64,000 bases of DNA from Ginsengibacter hankyongi (GCF_008710285.1 NZ_VYQF01000004.1:186001-250000), one strand, 5' to 3'. Positions 46,814-56,592 are shown, counted from the stretch's first letter. Translations and numbers: made by a program. Notes: generated by a model from the sequence alone, not told the origin.

Positions 46814-48817
46814 TTATTTGCCAAGTAACGGTGGTGCAGTTGTGGTATCTGGTAAATTTGCTCCTGTACTGAAACTAATTGCCACATTACTATTTGCCGG
46901 TGAAACCCTCACATATCCCTGCATTTCCTGGTGTAATGCACTGCAAAAATCGGTACAATAAAATGGATACATACCAGGTTTTTCTGGATTCCATTCAAAG
47001 GACTGTGTTTCTCCCGGCATAACGAGCAACTCAGCGTTATTAGCGCCTTTTATTGCAAATCCATGAGGTACGTCCCAATCTTGTTCTAAATTGGTTACAT
47101 GCCAGTATACCTGGTCTCCCATTTTTATTCCCTCAATATTATCCGGTACAAAATGGGAACGTATTTGTGTTATGTACACATCAACTTTTTTACCATTACG
47201 TATTACTTTGGCTTCCTTTTCTCCTTTAGTAACATAAGGATTTTGGTTTTGATTGATATCAAAAAACTTCACAGATTTGTCTTTGATCAAAGATGCTGCT
47301 ACAGCCTGCCCATAATGTGGTTCACCTACTGTTGGGAAATCGAGCAACAATTTCATCTTATCTCCGCTAATATCAAAAAGCTGCGCTGCCTGTGCTAGTT
47401 CAGGGCCTGTAGGAAGGTACCTGTCTTTAGTTATTTTATTATAAACGATAACATATTTGCCATTTGGTTTCCGTGTATCCCCGCCCGGTATACATAAATG
47501 CCCGGGAGAATAATAAGTAGGTTCCCGGTCAATTACTTTTAAATCTTTAATATTCCATTTTACTATTTCTGACGAAACAAACATAGTAGTAACAGCATTG
47601 CCTCTGCCATCAAACTCTGTATGCAAGGGCCCTAAGCCAGGTTTTTTAACTTCACCATATAAAGCCGCTTCATACTCTATAACAGGTATGCCATCATAAT
47701 TACCAATAAATTTTTTATCAGCAATAGCCTTTTGAATTTTATCAAAACTAAACACAGGAATTAAAGCTGCTAACTTACCGCTGCCTACAATGTATTCACC
47801 GGTAGGGTCTACATCACATCCGTGAGGGGATTTAGGACAGGGAATGAAATAACAGACATCTTTCAAATCTTTTGCATCTAAAACTGTTACTTCTTTTTCA
47901 ATGGTAGAAGTAGCGGAATGTGTTTTTTCATCATACACGTTATGTGCATATTGTACCGCTTCTTTTTTCCCGTTTCCATGGTTGGCATATTCCTCTAATT
48001 TTTTCCAGTTAACGGCAAGTATAAAATCTTTATCCCGTTGTGAAGCGTTTACTTCTAATAAAGTACTGGCCTGTTCTGTATTGTAGCACGAAAAGAAAAA
48101 CCAATCGTGCGATTTTCCTTTACCCGAATGGCTCAAATCAAAATCTACCGGTGGTACCCTTAATTGAAAAGCCACTTTCATGTTGCCGGAGTTTTTATCA
48201 ACACTGATAAAGCTAATGGAGGCCTTAAAATTCTTGCGATAAGTATTGATGGGAACATCTCCATTATCATTATCCATCGGTACGGCAAAGCGGGTTCCGG
48301 CCACTACATATTCTGTATTTTCTGTAATGAAAGGAGAGGAGTGATTACCGGCGCTATTAGGTAATTCTAATATCTCGGCCGTTTTAAAAGTAGTTAAATC
48401 AACTCTTGCAACACGAGGTGTATTATTTGCGTTGGCAAAAATCCAGCGGCCATCTATTTCGCCGTTAGTCTGGGATAATTCAAGGTGATGTTGATCATCC
48501 CATGGAACAAAACCGTGTGAGGTATTGAGCATGGGCTTGGTTTCTTCACTATAACCATAACCGTTTTCAGGAAAAACAGAAAATATGGGAATAATTTTGA
48601 GAAGCCTTCCTGACGGTAACCCATAGACGCTCATCTGTCCGTTAAATCCACCGGAAACAAAGTTGTAAAATTCATCGTATTTGCCCGGGGCAACATACAC
48701 TTTTTGAGCAGCATCGCCGCTAATGGCGTCCGATGTGTTTTTTGGCTTGCAGGAATAAAATCCTGTTAACAGAAAGGCGGCTCCTAATGCATAAAGCCAA
48801 TTTGTATTCTTTTTCAT
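46814..48817 (-). CDS. nosZ: Nitrous-oxide reductase, clade II
   Basis: A 667-residue periplasmic enzyme reducing N2O to N2. The N-terminus is a Sec/lipoprotein-type signal (LLTGFYSC, C23), not a Tat signal, as in clade II. The CuZ propeller domain includes NTSHGFVPWDDQHHLELS with its paired His, NHSSPFITENTEYVVAGTRF and SPHGCDVDPTGEYIVGSGK. CuA in the cupredoxin C-terminus is FYCTDFCSALHQEMQGY: C621, C625, H629, M632. The full length is normal. It follows a cytochrome c gene that can donate electrons. Confidence 0.97.
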   Translation of the reverse strand: MKKNTNWLYALGAAFLLTGFYSCKPKNTSDAISGDAAQKVYVAPGKYDEFYNFVSGGFNGQMSVYGLPSGRLLKIIPIFSVFPENGYGYSEETKPMLNTSHGFVPWDDQHHLELSQTNGEIDGRWIFANANNTPRVARVDLTTFKTAEILELPNSAGNHSSPFITENTEYVVAGTRFAVPMDNDNGDVPINTYRKNFKASISFISVDKNSGNMKVAFQLRVPPVDFDLSHSGKGKSHDWFFFSCYNTEQASTLLEVNASQRDKDFILAVNWKKLEEYANHGNGKKEAVQYAHNVYDEKTHSATSTIEKEVTVLDAKDLKDVCYFIPCPKSPHGCDVDPTGEYIVGSGKLAALIPVFSFDKIQKAIADKKFIGNYDGIPVIEYEAALYGEVKKPGLGPLHTEFDGRGNAVTTMFVSSEIVKWNIKDLKVIDREPTYYSPGHLCIPGGDTRKPNGKYVIVYNKITKDRYLPTGPELAQAAQLFDISGDKMKLLLDFPTVGEPHYGQAVAASLIKDKSVKFFDINQNQNPYVTKGEKEAKVIRNGKKVDVYITQIRSHFVPDNIEGIKMGDQVYWHVTNLEQDWDVPHGFAIKGANNAELLVMPGETQSFEWNPEKPGMYPFYCTDFCSALHQEMQGYVRVSPANSNVAISFSTGANLPDTTTAPPLLGK

Positions 48818-48850
48818 TTTGATTAATTATTATTTTAAAAGAGTTAGTTT

Positions 48851-49330
48851 TTATTTTACGCCATCATTTTTACGCATGAACTCATACACATTACGTGCAT
48901 CATCATCACTTATATTTTGATTAGGCATACGCACCAAACAAATTTCAAGCATAGCCTGGGCTTTAGGATCCTTATTAATCATATCATCGGTGTTGGTAGC
49001 AAAGTTCATAATCCACTCTGCAGTGTGGCGATGAGTAACTCCTTTCCATCCGGGGCCAACCAATTTTTCATCTGTTAACTTATGGCAGGCGCCACATTTC
49101 ACATTATAGATTTTGCTGCCCGCCTCGGCTTTGGCAGCATCAAGGGTTGAACTAACATCTACTTTAGTAAATTTTCCTTCGCCGCGATTGGGATCATAAG
49201 AAGGATTTCCATTATCAGCAGCTACCGTACTACTTGTATCAGTCGTAGCTTCGGATTTATTATTGCCGCCACTGCAGGCATACAAAATAGTTACTACCGA
49301 AATGGACATAAAAACGATTATTTTTTTCAT
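48851..49330 (-). CDS. Lipoprotein cytochrome c of the nos operon
   Basis: A 159-residue class I cytochrome with lipobox-like VVTILYAC (C19), a Ser/Asp-rich linker and one haem: KCGACHK (C79, C82, H83), with M135 in VRMPNQNI as the likely second ligand. It is the first gene of the leftward nos operon (33 bases before nosZ), so I infer that it is the electron donor to NosZ in the periplasm. Confidence 0.93.
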   Translation of the reverse strand: MKKIIVFMSISVVTILYACSGGNNKSEATTDTSSTVAADNGNPSYDPNRGEGKFTKVDVSSTLDAAKAEAGSKIYNVKCGACHKLTDEKLVGPGWKGVTHRHTAEWIMNFATNTDDMINKDPKAQAMLEICLVRMPNQNISDDDARNVYEFMRKNDGVK

Positions 49331-49493
49331 ATTGATTGTTTTAATTACACTGCAATTTTACACCAGGCAAGAACCTTCTTTTATGAGTTCAATCATAAAA
49401 CAGAAATAAGGAAAAAAGGAAAATATTTGTAAGACTCTTTTTCGCTGATTATCAATAGAAATAGATAGATTAGTTAGCTCATTATATCTCTCA

Positions 49494-49511
49494 ATATGAT
49501 TTATGTCATAT
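49494..49511. promoter_or_regulatory. Inverted repeat ATATGA-N6-TCATAT (operator candidate)
   Basis: Perfect 6-base arms with a 6-base spacer, lying in the shared 253-base region between the cytochrome c and Crp/Fnr genes. It is related to, but not identical with, the TTGAT-N4-ATCAA family of FNR/DNR boxes. Confidence 0.5.
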
Positions 49512-49525
49512 CAAAATATGCTAAA

Positions 49526-49546
49526 GATCATAACGACATTATGATC
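49526..49546. promoter_or_regulatory. Inverted repeat GATCATAA-N5-TTATGATC (operator candidate)
   Basis: Perfect 8-base arms with 5-base spacer, overlapping the expected -33 zone of the rightward promoter. Most likely a site for the adjacent Crp/Fnr protein or another dimeric regulator. Confidence 0.55.
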
Positions 49547-49553
49547 ATGCTTT

Positions 49554-49561
49554 TAGTTTTG
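49554..49561 (+). promoter_or_regulatory. -7 promoter element of the Crp/Fnr gene
   Basis: TAGTTTTG matches TAnnTTTG exactly, 23 bases before ATG 49584. The inverted repeat 49526-49546 sits where the -33 element and activator would bind. Confidence 0.55.
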
Positions 49562-49583
49562 GCGGTATAAAAATCTAGTTATA

Positions 49584-50177
49584 ATGATCAATACTGATTT
49601 ACTAATTGCCTGGGGTGCGGCATTTAAAAAAGTACAGGCGGGAGAAGTTATTTTCAAGGAAGGCAATGAAGCCCACTTTTATCATCAATTAGAAACCGGT
49701 AGTATTAAATGGGTAAATATTAATAATGAGGGTGTAGAATTTATCCATAATATAATTGCACCGGGAGAATCTTTTGGTGAAATTCCTTTATTTGATAATG
49801 CACCCTATGCAGCTACTGCAATAGCTGAAAAAGATTCGGTTATTTTACGCCTGCATGAATCTTCTTTTCAACAATTGTTAAAAGAAAATCCTGAAATACT
49901 ATTCTCGTTTACAAAACTCATGGCTCAAAGATTGCGCTATAAATTTCTTATAACAAAAGAAATGACGTCGCAAAATCCTGAACGCAGGATAACCACATTG
50001 ATAAATCAATTTAAAAAAGATAATCAACATTTCTGCAACGATTGTAACCAGCTAAAACTCACCAGGCAACAACTTGCAAGTATGACCGGGATGCGGGTAG
50101 AAACTGTTATAAGAACCATGCGCTCCATGCATGACAAAGGAAAACTAAAAATTGAAAAGGGAAGAGTTTTCTGCTGA
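49584..50177 (+). CDS. Crp/Fnr family regulator
   Basis: A 197-residue cAMP-receptor-type protein. The effector domain (1-115) has GEVIFKEGNEAHFYHQLETG and the PGESFGEIPLFDNAPYAATA phosphate-cassette region; the DNA-binding wHTH (145-190) is LTRQQLASMTGMRVETVIRTMRSM. A short HFCNDC (near residue 151-156) between the domains could bind a metal or cluster, but there are too few Cys for a normal FNR 4Fe-4S site. It most likely controls the divergent nos operon and the adjacent NO-related genes. It heads a rightward set with the 12-TM protein and RIC. Confidence 0.88.
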   Translation: MINTDLLIAWGAAFKKVQAGEVIFKEGNEAHFYHQLETGSIKWVNINNEGVEFIHNIIAPGESFGEIPLFDNAPYAATAIAEKDSVILRLHESSFQQLLKENPEILFSFTKLMAQRLRYKFLITKEMTSQNPERRITTLINQFKKDNQHFCNDCNQLKLTRQQLASMTGMRVETVIRTMRSMHDKGKLKIEKGRVFC

Positions 50178-50241
50178 TTATGACTGAACGCATAAATAAT
50201 GCGCAAATTTAATTCTTACTTTGCTGCAAATCTTCTTTATA

Positions 50242-51492
50242 ATGCAGCGGTTTATTCAACAGTGGATAAGAATTAGTTTAATTAGTTTGGCAACAGTCGC
50301 TTTACTGGGTTGTATTCTGCGATATAAAATAGCTTTCTCACTTCCCTTTGTAGATCAAAAATATTTACTACATGCTCATTCGCATTTTGCATTTTCCGGG
50401 TGGATAACACAAGCGTTGATGACATGCTTAACGGGATATCTTGCAAAATCTCCACAAGCAAAAATTCAAAAGAAATATAATGTTCTTTTGCTGGCTAATT
50501 TGATCACCGCATGTGGAATGTTATTTAGTTTTCCCTGGGAAGGCTATGGCATTGTGTCCATAATATTTTCAACATTATCCATTTTTGTTTCCTATTTCTT
50601 TGCCGTTATATACTGGCACGACCTGAACAAGTTGCCGCAAAAATGCATAGAACATACCTGGTTTAAGTTTGCAATAGTATTTAACGCTGTTTCTTCCATC
50701 GGGGCCTTTAGCCTCGCATTTATGATGGCAACAAAAATTATGCATCCGGAATTGTATACCGCTGCCATTTATTTCTTTCTTCATTTTCAATATAACGGTT
50801 GGTTCTTTTTTGCGTGTATGGGTTTGTTTACGGCTTATCTCTCTACTCAAAATATCAATCTTAAATACATGCCTTTCGTATTGCAGTTGTTCGCTGCGGC
50901 CATAGTGCCCGTTTATTTTTTATCTATACTTTGGGTCGAACCTTCTTTGTGGATCTACATAATAATTGTGTTATCTGTAACCGCACAGTTTGTTGCCTTT
51001 TTATTAATGGTTTTTATGCTGAGGCCTTATTTAAAAAAAATTATTTCTCAATCTCCATCTATTGCGGTTTGGCTCACAGCGTTTGCTACTATTTCTTTAT
51101 TTATAAAACTTCTATTGCAAATGCTTTCAGTAATACCTTCTTTAAACCAGATGGTGTATGGCTTCAGGCCAATAGTAATTGGCTATTTGCATCTTGTTTT
51201 TCTTGGCATTATTACTTTATTCCTACTTGGCTACTGCATTCTTCATAATTATATTATTACAAGTAAAGCAGCAATTAAAGGTATTTACATTTTTACAGCG
51301 GGTATTATTATTAATGAAGTACTGCTTATGCTTCAGGGCGTATACGATTTGTTTTATATAAACATTCCTTATATGAGCGAGATGCTGCTTGCGGCAGCAA
51401 TAATAATGTTTACAGGTGTAACATTTACCGTTATATCTCAATATAAAAGAATTGAATATTTAGATACTTCTTCCGCATTATTCACGTATTAA
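50242..51492 (+). CDS. 12-TM His-rich membrane protein, NnrS/haem-copper-like (uncertain)
   Basis: A 416-residue polytopic protein with about twelve helices. The conserved-looking His sites lie at helix ends: LLHAHSHFAFSGWITQALM (helix 2), FFLHFQYNGWFFF (helix 6) and VIGYLHLVFLGIITLFLLG (helix 10). Their spacing recalls NnrS and the subunit I fold of haem-copper oxidases, but no known family signature is complete, so haem or copper binding is inference. Its position between the Crp/Fnr regulator and RIC suggests N-oxide stress or respiration. ATG 50242 is preferred over the TTG at 50221, which lies inside a TACTTTG promoter-like stretch. Confidence 0.65.
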   Translation: MQRFIQQWIRISLISLATVALLGCILRYKIAFSLPFVDQKYLLHAHSHFAFSGWITQALMTCLTGYLAKSPQAKIQKKYNVLLLANLITACGMLFSFPWEGYGIVSIIFSTLSIFVSYFFAVIYWHDLNKLPQKCIEHTWFKFAIVFNAVSSIGAFSLAFMMATKIMHPELYTAAIYFFLHFQYNGWFFFACMGLFTAYLSTQNINLKYMPFVLQLFAAAIVPVYFLSILWVEPSLWIYIIIVLSVTAQFVAFLLMVFMLRPYLKKIISQSPSIAVWLTAFATISLFIKLLLQMLSVIPSLNQMVYGFRPIVIGYLHLVFLGIITLFLLGYCILHNYIITSKAAIKGIYIFTAGIIINEVLLMLQGVYDLFYINIPYMSEMLLAAAIIMFTGVTFTVISQYKRIEYLDTSSALFTY

Positions 51493-51505
51493 AAATTATA
51501 TAATC

Positions 51506-52195
51506 ATGAACAATTATTCAGAACAAACACTTGGCCAAATTGTAACCCAGCAGCATAAGGCAGCATTTATATTTGAAAAATATAATCTTGATTTTTGTTG
51601 CAAAGGGAAAAGAAGCCTTGTGGCAGCATGTAGTGAAAAAGGAATTCCGGTAGAAAATATTATAGATGAATTGAATACGCAGGCTGTGGGCAATACAGAA
51701 AATATGCCCTTTCAAAAAATGAGCGCAACTGAATTAATAGCTTATATTTTGGAATACCATCATTTTTATGTTAAAGAGTATGGACCAACTATTAAACAAC
51801 ATTTGGATAAAGTGGCTTTTAAACACGGCGAAAGATTTCCGTGGATGACAGAGGTAGCTACTGATTATACAGCATTGCTGAATGAGCTTTTACTACATAT
51901 GCAGAAAGAAGAGATCATGCTGTTCCCAAGAATAGAAAGAATGGAAAAAAATGAGAAGGGAACTTATCCTCCTAATTTCATTGCAGCACCCATTGGAGTA
52001 ATGGAGGCAGACCATGAAGTGGCCGGGCAGTACATGGAACATATAAAGGAGTTAACCAACAACTATACATCGCCCGAAACTGCATGTAATACATTCCGGG
52101 TAAGCATGCTTGAATTAAAGGAATTTGAGGAAAACCTTCATCAGCATGTTCATCTTGAAAATAATATTTTGTTTCCTAAAGCTCTTGCTTTTTAA
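51506..52195 (+). CDS. ric: RIC family iron-sulfur cluster repair protein (YtfE/ScdA)
   Basis: A 229-residue di-iron protein. The N-terminal domain has YSEQTLGQIVTQQHKAAFIFEKY and the Cys pair LDFCCKGKRSL; the C-terminal hemerythrin domain has YHHFYVKEYG, LLLHMQKEEIMLFPRIERM and the closing HVHLENNILFPKALA, giving the His/Glu set for two irons. It repairs clusters damaged by NO and nitrosative stress. It lies 13 bases after the 12-TM gene, in one operon. Confidence 0.95.
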   Translation: MNNYSEQTLGQIVTQQHKAAFIFEKYNLDFCCKGKRSLVAACSEKGIPVENIIDELNTQAVGNTENMPFQKMSATELIAYILEYHHFYVKEYGPTIKQHLDKVAFKHGERFPWMTEVATDYTALLNELLLHMQKEEIMLFPRIERMEKNEKGTYPPNFIAAPIGVMEADHEVAGQYMEHIKELTNNYTSPETACNTFRVSMLELKEFEENLHQHVHLENNILFPKALAF

Positions 52196-52213
52196 ATGAG
52201 ATTAATCTGTGCC

Positions 52214-54112
52214 TCAATCCTTATGCAGGAATTTTCTTTTCCCGGTGGTTATTAATTTTTGGCCACGGATTAATATTTTTAAACTGTTTCTTTTTATAGA
52301 TATGCCCGGGTTTTTTTTCTCATTGTCGTCCATTCCGTGTTTATAAGCTGAAATTATTTCCTTGTAGGATAACACACCGGTTACGGTTTTTTTATCCGAT
52401 ACAACTGGTAAAATATCAACATTTTCTCTTGCCATCATTTCCACTGCTGTTCGTAGGGGAGTGTCCATCGTCACGGAAAAATTATTTCTCTTAATCAGTT
52501 TTCCAACAGGATTATCCTGGTTTTGATGATTGCTAAACAAGCTGGATGAACTTATAATTCCCATGAACTCATTATCCTTGCTTACAATAATGAAATAATT
52601 GCTGATATACTCTTTTTCCTTTTCAAGCCACTGCCTCACATCCCTTATGCTGTTTTCTTCATTTATCACTAATTCATTTTCTTTAATCACTTCCTTCACT
52701 AATATTTTTTCCAATATATCCGGTTCATAAGAGTCCGGTGTTTTTACACCACGCCTCGTAATTTTTTCCGTCATTATGGTACTTTCCATCAGGAAAAAAG
52801 AAATTAGATAAGAAGCAGTGCATGATGCAAGCAATGGTAATAATGCATTGGACTGGCCGGTAACTTCCAAAGCAAAAATTATAGAAGTAAGCAAAGCCCT
52901 CGAGGCTCCCGCAAACATAGCGGACATACCTACTAATGCTGCAAGAGTTATCGTTATACCAGATGCAGGAAAGAAATAAATGATCACACTCCCCAATAAC
53001 GCGCCGGCGGCTCCGCCAATAGTAAGTAAAGGCGCAAGCGTACCTCCCGATGTTCCGCTTCCCAGAGCAATTGCCCATGAAAGAAATTTAAACAGGCATA
53101 ACGACAGCACAACATTTAGTGCCATATCGCCGGAAAGTATATTAGTGATATTTTCGTAGCCTACGCCTAACGTATGAGGCGCAAAATATCCTATAATGCC
53201 CACTGCGAGGCCACCTATCGCAGGCCACCACATCCAGTGAATGGGCAACTTTTCAAAGCCGTCTTCTATTAAATAAACAATTTTTGTTACAAGCACTGAT
53301 AATAATCCAATTGAAATTCCAATAATGCTATAAGTTAATAAAGCGGTATTGGACGGCGCTTCAATAAATTTTTTAATGGCAAAAACAGGCCCGGCGCCAA
53401 AAAGAAAATGATGGCCTGCCGCACCCGTAATACAAGCTAAAGCAACAGGTATAATAGAACGTGGTGAAAACTCAAATAACAAAAGTTCTATAGCTAGAAA
53501 GATCCCTGCAATAGGGCTTCCGAAAATCGCTGCCATCCCCGCCGTAGCACCAGAGGCTAATAAAATTTTTCTTTCGTTGTGAGTGATTTTTAATAGCTGC
53601 CCCAGTGTTGAACCCAAAGCGCCTCCGGTTGCAATGATCGGGCCTTCAGCACCAAACGGGCCGCCGGTTCCAATCGCAATGGCAGATGAGATAGGCTTTA
53701 GATAAGTAATAGTTGGTTTTATTTTGCTTTGGTTAGTAAGTATTTGCTCCATTGCTTCCGGAATACCATGTCCGCGAATAGCTTTGGAACCATAAAGCGC
53801 CATAAGGCCAACAATAATGCCTCCAACAACAGGTACGATAATAACCAACCACCCTAACGAATTATCTGCAGGACTACCATGTGCGAATGAGAAAATGCCA
53901 TGAAAAGAGATATTGGTGATCAGATTGATGAGGTATATAAGAAACTTAGCGATAAAACTTATGCAAATTGCGATTAGAATCGCTAAGGAGGCAATAGTAA
54001 CAAGTCGTTTTTTGTTTTGTGAAACCTGCGGTTTTATATTCTCAGCCTCTAATGTGGGGGTTAACGAAATTGATATTGGGATCCCGTTATTTAAAATGTT
54101 TTTTCTGTCCAT
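52214..54112 (-). CDS. ClC chloride channel/antiporter with CBS pair
   Basis: A 632-residue protein. The ClC core (about 35-440) has the GHGIPEAMEQILTN selectivity loop, GPFGAEGPIIATGGALGS with the gating Glu (GAEGP, equivalent to the E. coli GREGP), GSGTSGGTLAPLLTIGGAAG and FAGASRALLTSIIFALEVTG. Two CBS domains follow (about 470-590), the second with DTPLRTAVEMMARENVDILPV. Inner-membrane Cl-/H+ transport is expected; CBS control by adenine nucleotides is a family inference. It converges with RIC. Confidence 0.95.
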   Translation of the reverse strand: MDRKNILNNGIPISISLTPTLEAENIKPQVSQNKKRLVTIASLAILIAICISFIAKFLIYLINLITNISFHGIFSFAHGSPADNSLGWLVIIVPVVGGIIVGLMALYGSKAIRGHGIPEAMEQILTNQSKIKPTITYLKPISSAIAIGTGGPFGAEGPIIATGGALGSTLGQLLKITHNERKILLASGATAGMAAIFGSPIAGIFLAIELLLFEFSPRSIIPVALACITGAAGHHFLFGAGPVFAIKKFIEAPSNTALLTYSIIGISIGLLSVLVTKIVYLIEDGFEKLPIHWMWWPAIGGLAVGIIGYFAPHTLGVGYENITNILSGDMALNVVLSLCLFKFLSWAIALGSGTSGGTLAPLLTIGGAAGALLGSVIIYFFPASGITITLAALVGMSAMFAGASRALLTSIIFALEVTGQSNALLPLLASCTASYLISFFLMESTIMTEKITRRGVKTPDSYEPDILEKILVKEVIKENELVINEENSIRDVRQWLEKEKEYISNYFIIVSKDNEFMGIISSSSLFSNHQNQDNPVGKLIKRNNFSVTMDTPLRTAVEMMARENVDILPVVSDKKTVTGVLSYKEIISAYKHGMDDNEKKNPGISIKRNSLKILIRGQKLITTGKRKFLHKD

Positions 54113-54552
54113 TCAAATATTTATTACTCTTCTATAATACGTGCGCGGCAAATTTAAGACCATATCCTTAAAATTTCAACAATATAAATTGGCAGGTTAA
54201 TTAAACTATCATTTTTTATAATTGACTTCGGTTGCTGATACTTTTTAATTATTAACTTTAATAACACGAAAAAAGTTTGAAATGAATCGCCATCTTGTGC
54301 TAAAAGAAATGGGTGTTATTGCGCTCTACAGCAGTTTCCCATCAGTGCCCGGAGAGTTTTTTTCATCCCGTAAAATGAAAGAAAAGAAATTACGTGCAGG
54401 CTTTTTTTCTGATGCATTAACAGCAAGAACTTGTGATTAAGTGGTGACACAATCAAAGAAAGGTGAGATTAAATAATTTAAATGATCCATCAAATTAAAA
54501 TGATAAAAAGATCTTTAAATGAGTTAAGATGGAATAGAATTCAATTAAATTT
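54113..54552. other. Spacer between ClC and PAS kinase genes
   Basis: 440 bases with no supported gene. A 52-codon plus-strand frame at 54282-54440 has an N-terminus MNRHLVLKEMG but no known motif; I do not call it. No RNA gene, strong repeat or terminator is visible. Confidence 0.4.
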
Positions 54553-56379
54553 TTATAAAGCTTTGTCAAACGGCGACAACATAAATTCAATTTTTATTTT
54601 GCATCCATGTCCTTCACCGGTTTTAATGTATGCCTTACCGTTATATGCTTCTGCACGATAAATAATATTGGTAAGACCAATCCCTTTGCTCTTTTCTTCG
54701 AGGTTGAATCCCTTTCCATTATCGCTTATGTCCAATGTTAAAGAGTTACCAGATTGGATAAGTGCAATTTTTACTTTCGTAGCTTCAGCATATTTTATAA
54801 TATTATTAAACTGTTCCTGGATAATTCGGTAAATATTTATCTTAAGTCCTTCTGGCATGGTCTCTTCGTTGATCTTTATATTTAAACTATAAGTTATGCC
54901 TGTTTCCTTAAAACTGTGGGTAAAATTTTCAATTGATTCCGCCAGGCTTTGATTGTACAAAGACGGAGGAACCAGTGATGCAGATAATCTCCTGATCTCT
55001 TCATTGGCCATAGCGATGATATTTATACCAGTGTCTATAAGTTTCTTATCTCTCTCAGATGCAGCATGTACATTTTTAAGGTAAATGCCCGAAGCTGCGA
55101 GGAGCTGGTTGATATTATCATGCAGTTCCATTCCAACCTCCGATCTGCTTTTTTCCTGCGCTTCCACTATTTCTTTTTGCCTGTTTCTTTTTGCAAGGTT
55201 TATTTCGTCCTGCAATTTTATTTTTTCAGTTACATCTTTTATAGTGATAAGGTATGCGATTTTGCCCTTGTAATTAATTTCGGAAATAGAAGGCTCAACT
55301 TTAAAAATCTCCCCGTTCTTTTTTATATGGGTACTTATGGACTTATCCCGGGCATAATTTTCACCCGATAATTGAGTTTTCAATTTTGAATGTTCCTCTT
55401 CTACTCGTATATCGTATGCCGTTAGTTTAAGAAATTCTTCCCTGGAATAGCCGTATAATTCTGTTGCGGTATCATTCACTTCCAAAAGCCTTGACGTTTT
55501 CTTTTCAAATATTCCAATGGCGAAAGGACTGTAATTAAAAATATTTTTATAAAGACTTTCTGATTCCCTGATGGAAACCTCTATCTTCTTTCTTTCTGTA
55601 ATATCCTGCACGGTTCCTATTGCTGCTTCCGCAATCTTTGACTTATTAAACTCAAACCTGGCTTTTTCACTTACCCATTTTTCTCCGCTTGGGGTAATAA
55701 TTCGGTGTTCAATTTCGTATACGCCATTTTTAAGCGCGCTTCTCCATTCCTTGTCTACTTTATTTCTGTCCGCAGGATGAACTCTCTGAAGAAATAATTC
55801 ATAATTTATATTAGTACCGACCGGTATTTCAAATATGTGATATGTTTCCGCGGACCATTCCAAAATATTATCCTGTGTGTTAAAGTACCAACTGCCCGTT
55901 TTGGCAACTTCCTGCGCATCCTTCAATTGCTGCTCTCTCTTTGTTATCTCATTTTGGATACTAATTAATTTTTCTTCATTTTCTTTTTGAGCAGTAATAA
56001 GGTTTCGGACAGAAAGATATTGGAAAATTCTCCCTTTTTGATCCAATAATGGTGTAATTACAGTATCCACCCAATAGTAAGTGCCATCCTTTGCTTTGTT
56101 TTTGATTTCGCCCCGCCAATGTTTTCCCTTTTTAATTGTTTGCCACATTTGCCTGAAAAATTTCTCAGAATGATAGCTGCTATTTATAATACGATGCGTG
56201 TTTCCAATAAGTTCTTCTGCTGTATATTTTGATACCTCAGTGAACTTTTCATTTACGTATATAATTACTCCCTTTAAATCGGTAATGGATACAATAGCTG
56301 CTTCATTAACTGCGGCCTGGTATGCCTGCAGTGTTTGTAAAGTCTCATTATATCGGCTTCGTAACGCGGGAACATACAT
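54553..56379 (-). CDS. Cytoplasmic PAS-domain histidine kinase (NarL-type HisKA_3)
   Basis: A 608-residue protein without transmembrane helices. Three PAS domains: NEAAIVSITDLKGVIIYVNE (about 29-145), NILEWSAETYHIFEIPVG (about 155-280) and SPFAIGIFEKKTSRLLEVND (about 290-395), each followed by a PAC-like segment. The HisKA_3 dimerisation domain has the phospho-acceptor MELHDNINQLLAASGIYL, and the HATPase has the G1 DNGKGFN and GIGLTNIIYRAEAYNG boxes. The typical partner is a NarL/LuxR response regulator, not visible here. A putative soluble gas/redox sensor, by PAS content only. Confidence 0.88.
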   Translation of the reverse strand: MYVPALRSRYNETLQTLQAYQAAVNEAAIVSITDLKGVIIYVNEKFTEVSKYTAEELIGNTHRIINSSYHSEKFFRQMWQTIKKGKHWRGEIKNKAKDGTYYWVDTVITPLLDQKGRIFQYLSVRNLITAQKENEEKLISIQNEITKREQQLKDAQEVAKTGSWYFNTQDNILEWSAETYHIFEIPVGTNINYELFLQRVHPADRNKVDKEWRSALKNGVYEIEHRIITPSGEKWVSEKARFEFNKSKIAEAAIGTVQDITERKKIEVSIRESESLYKNIFNYSPFAIGIFEKKTSRLLEVNDTATELYGYSREEFLKLTAYDIRVEEEHSKLKTQLSGENYARDKSISTHIKKNGEIFKVEPSISEINYKGKIAYLITIKDVTEKIKLQDEINLAKRNRQKEIVEAQEKSRSEVGMELHDNINQLLAASGIYLKNVHAASERDKKLIDTGINIIAMANEEIRRLSASLVPPSLYNQSLAESIENFTHSFKETGITYSLNIKINEETMPEGLKINIYRIIQEQFNNIIKYAEATKVKIALIQSGNSLTLDISDNGKGFNLEEKSKGIGLTNIIYRAEAYNGKAYIKTGEGHGCKIKIEFMLSPFDKAL

Positions 56380-56592
56380 ACTTTGCTCTTTTTGAAGACC
56401 TGCAAATTGAAACTTGCTCTTGCTAAAATAGTCTTATTGGAGCGTAATACATATGATTATTGTCAGATAAAAATGTGACTATAATGATTAAATGTTGGTT
56501 CGCAACCTAACTTCGCGTACTCGATTTTGCTGCATACTTCGTTTCGTATAATCGATAACTTTATGTAAGGCATTGTCATTTAATATTATAGC

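Noticed and set aside
54282-54440. 52-codon plus-strand frame between ClC and the PAS kinase
   Set aside because: No family, no ribosome site and no promoter of quality; cannot be supported.
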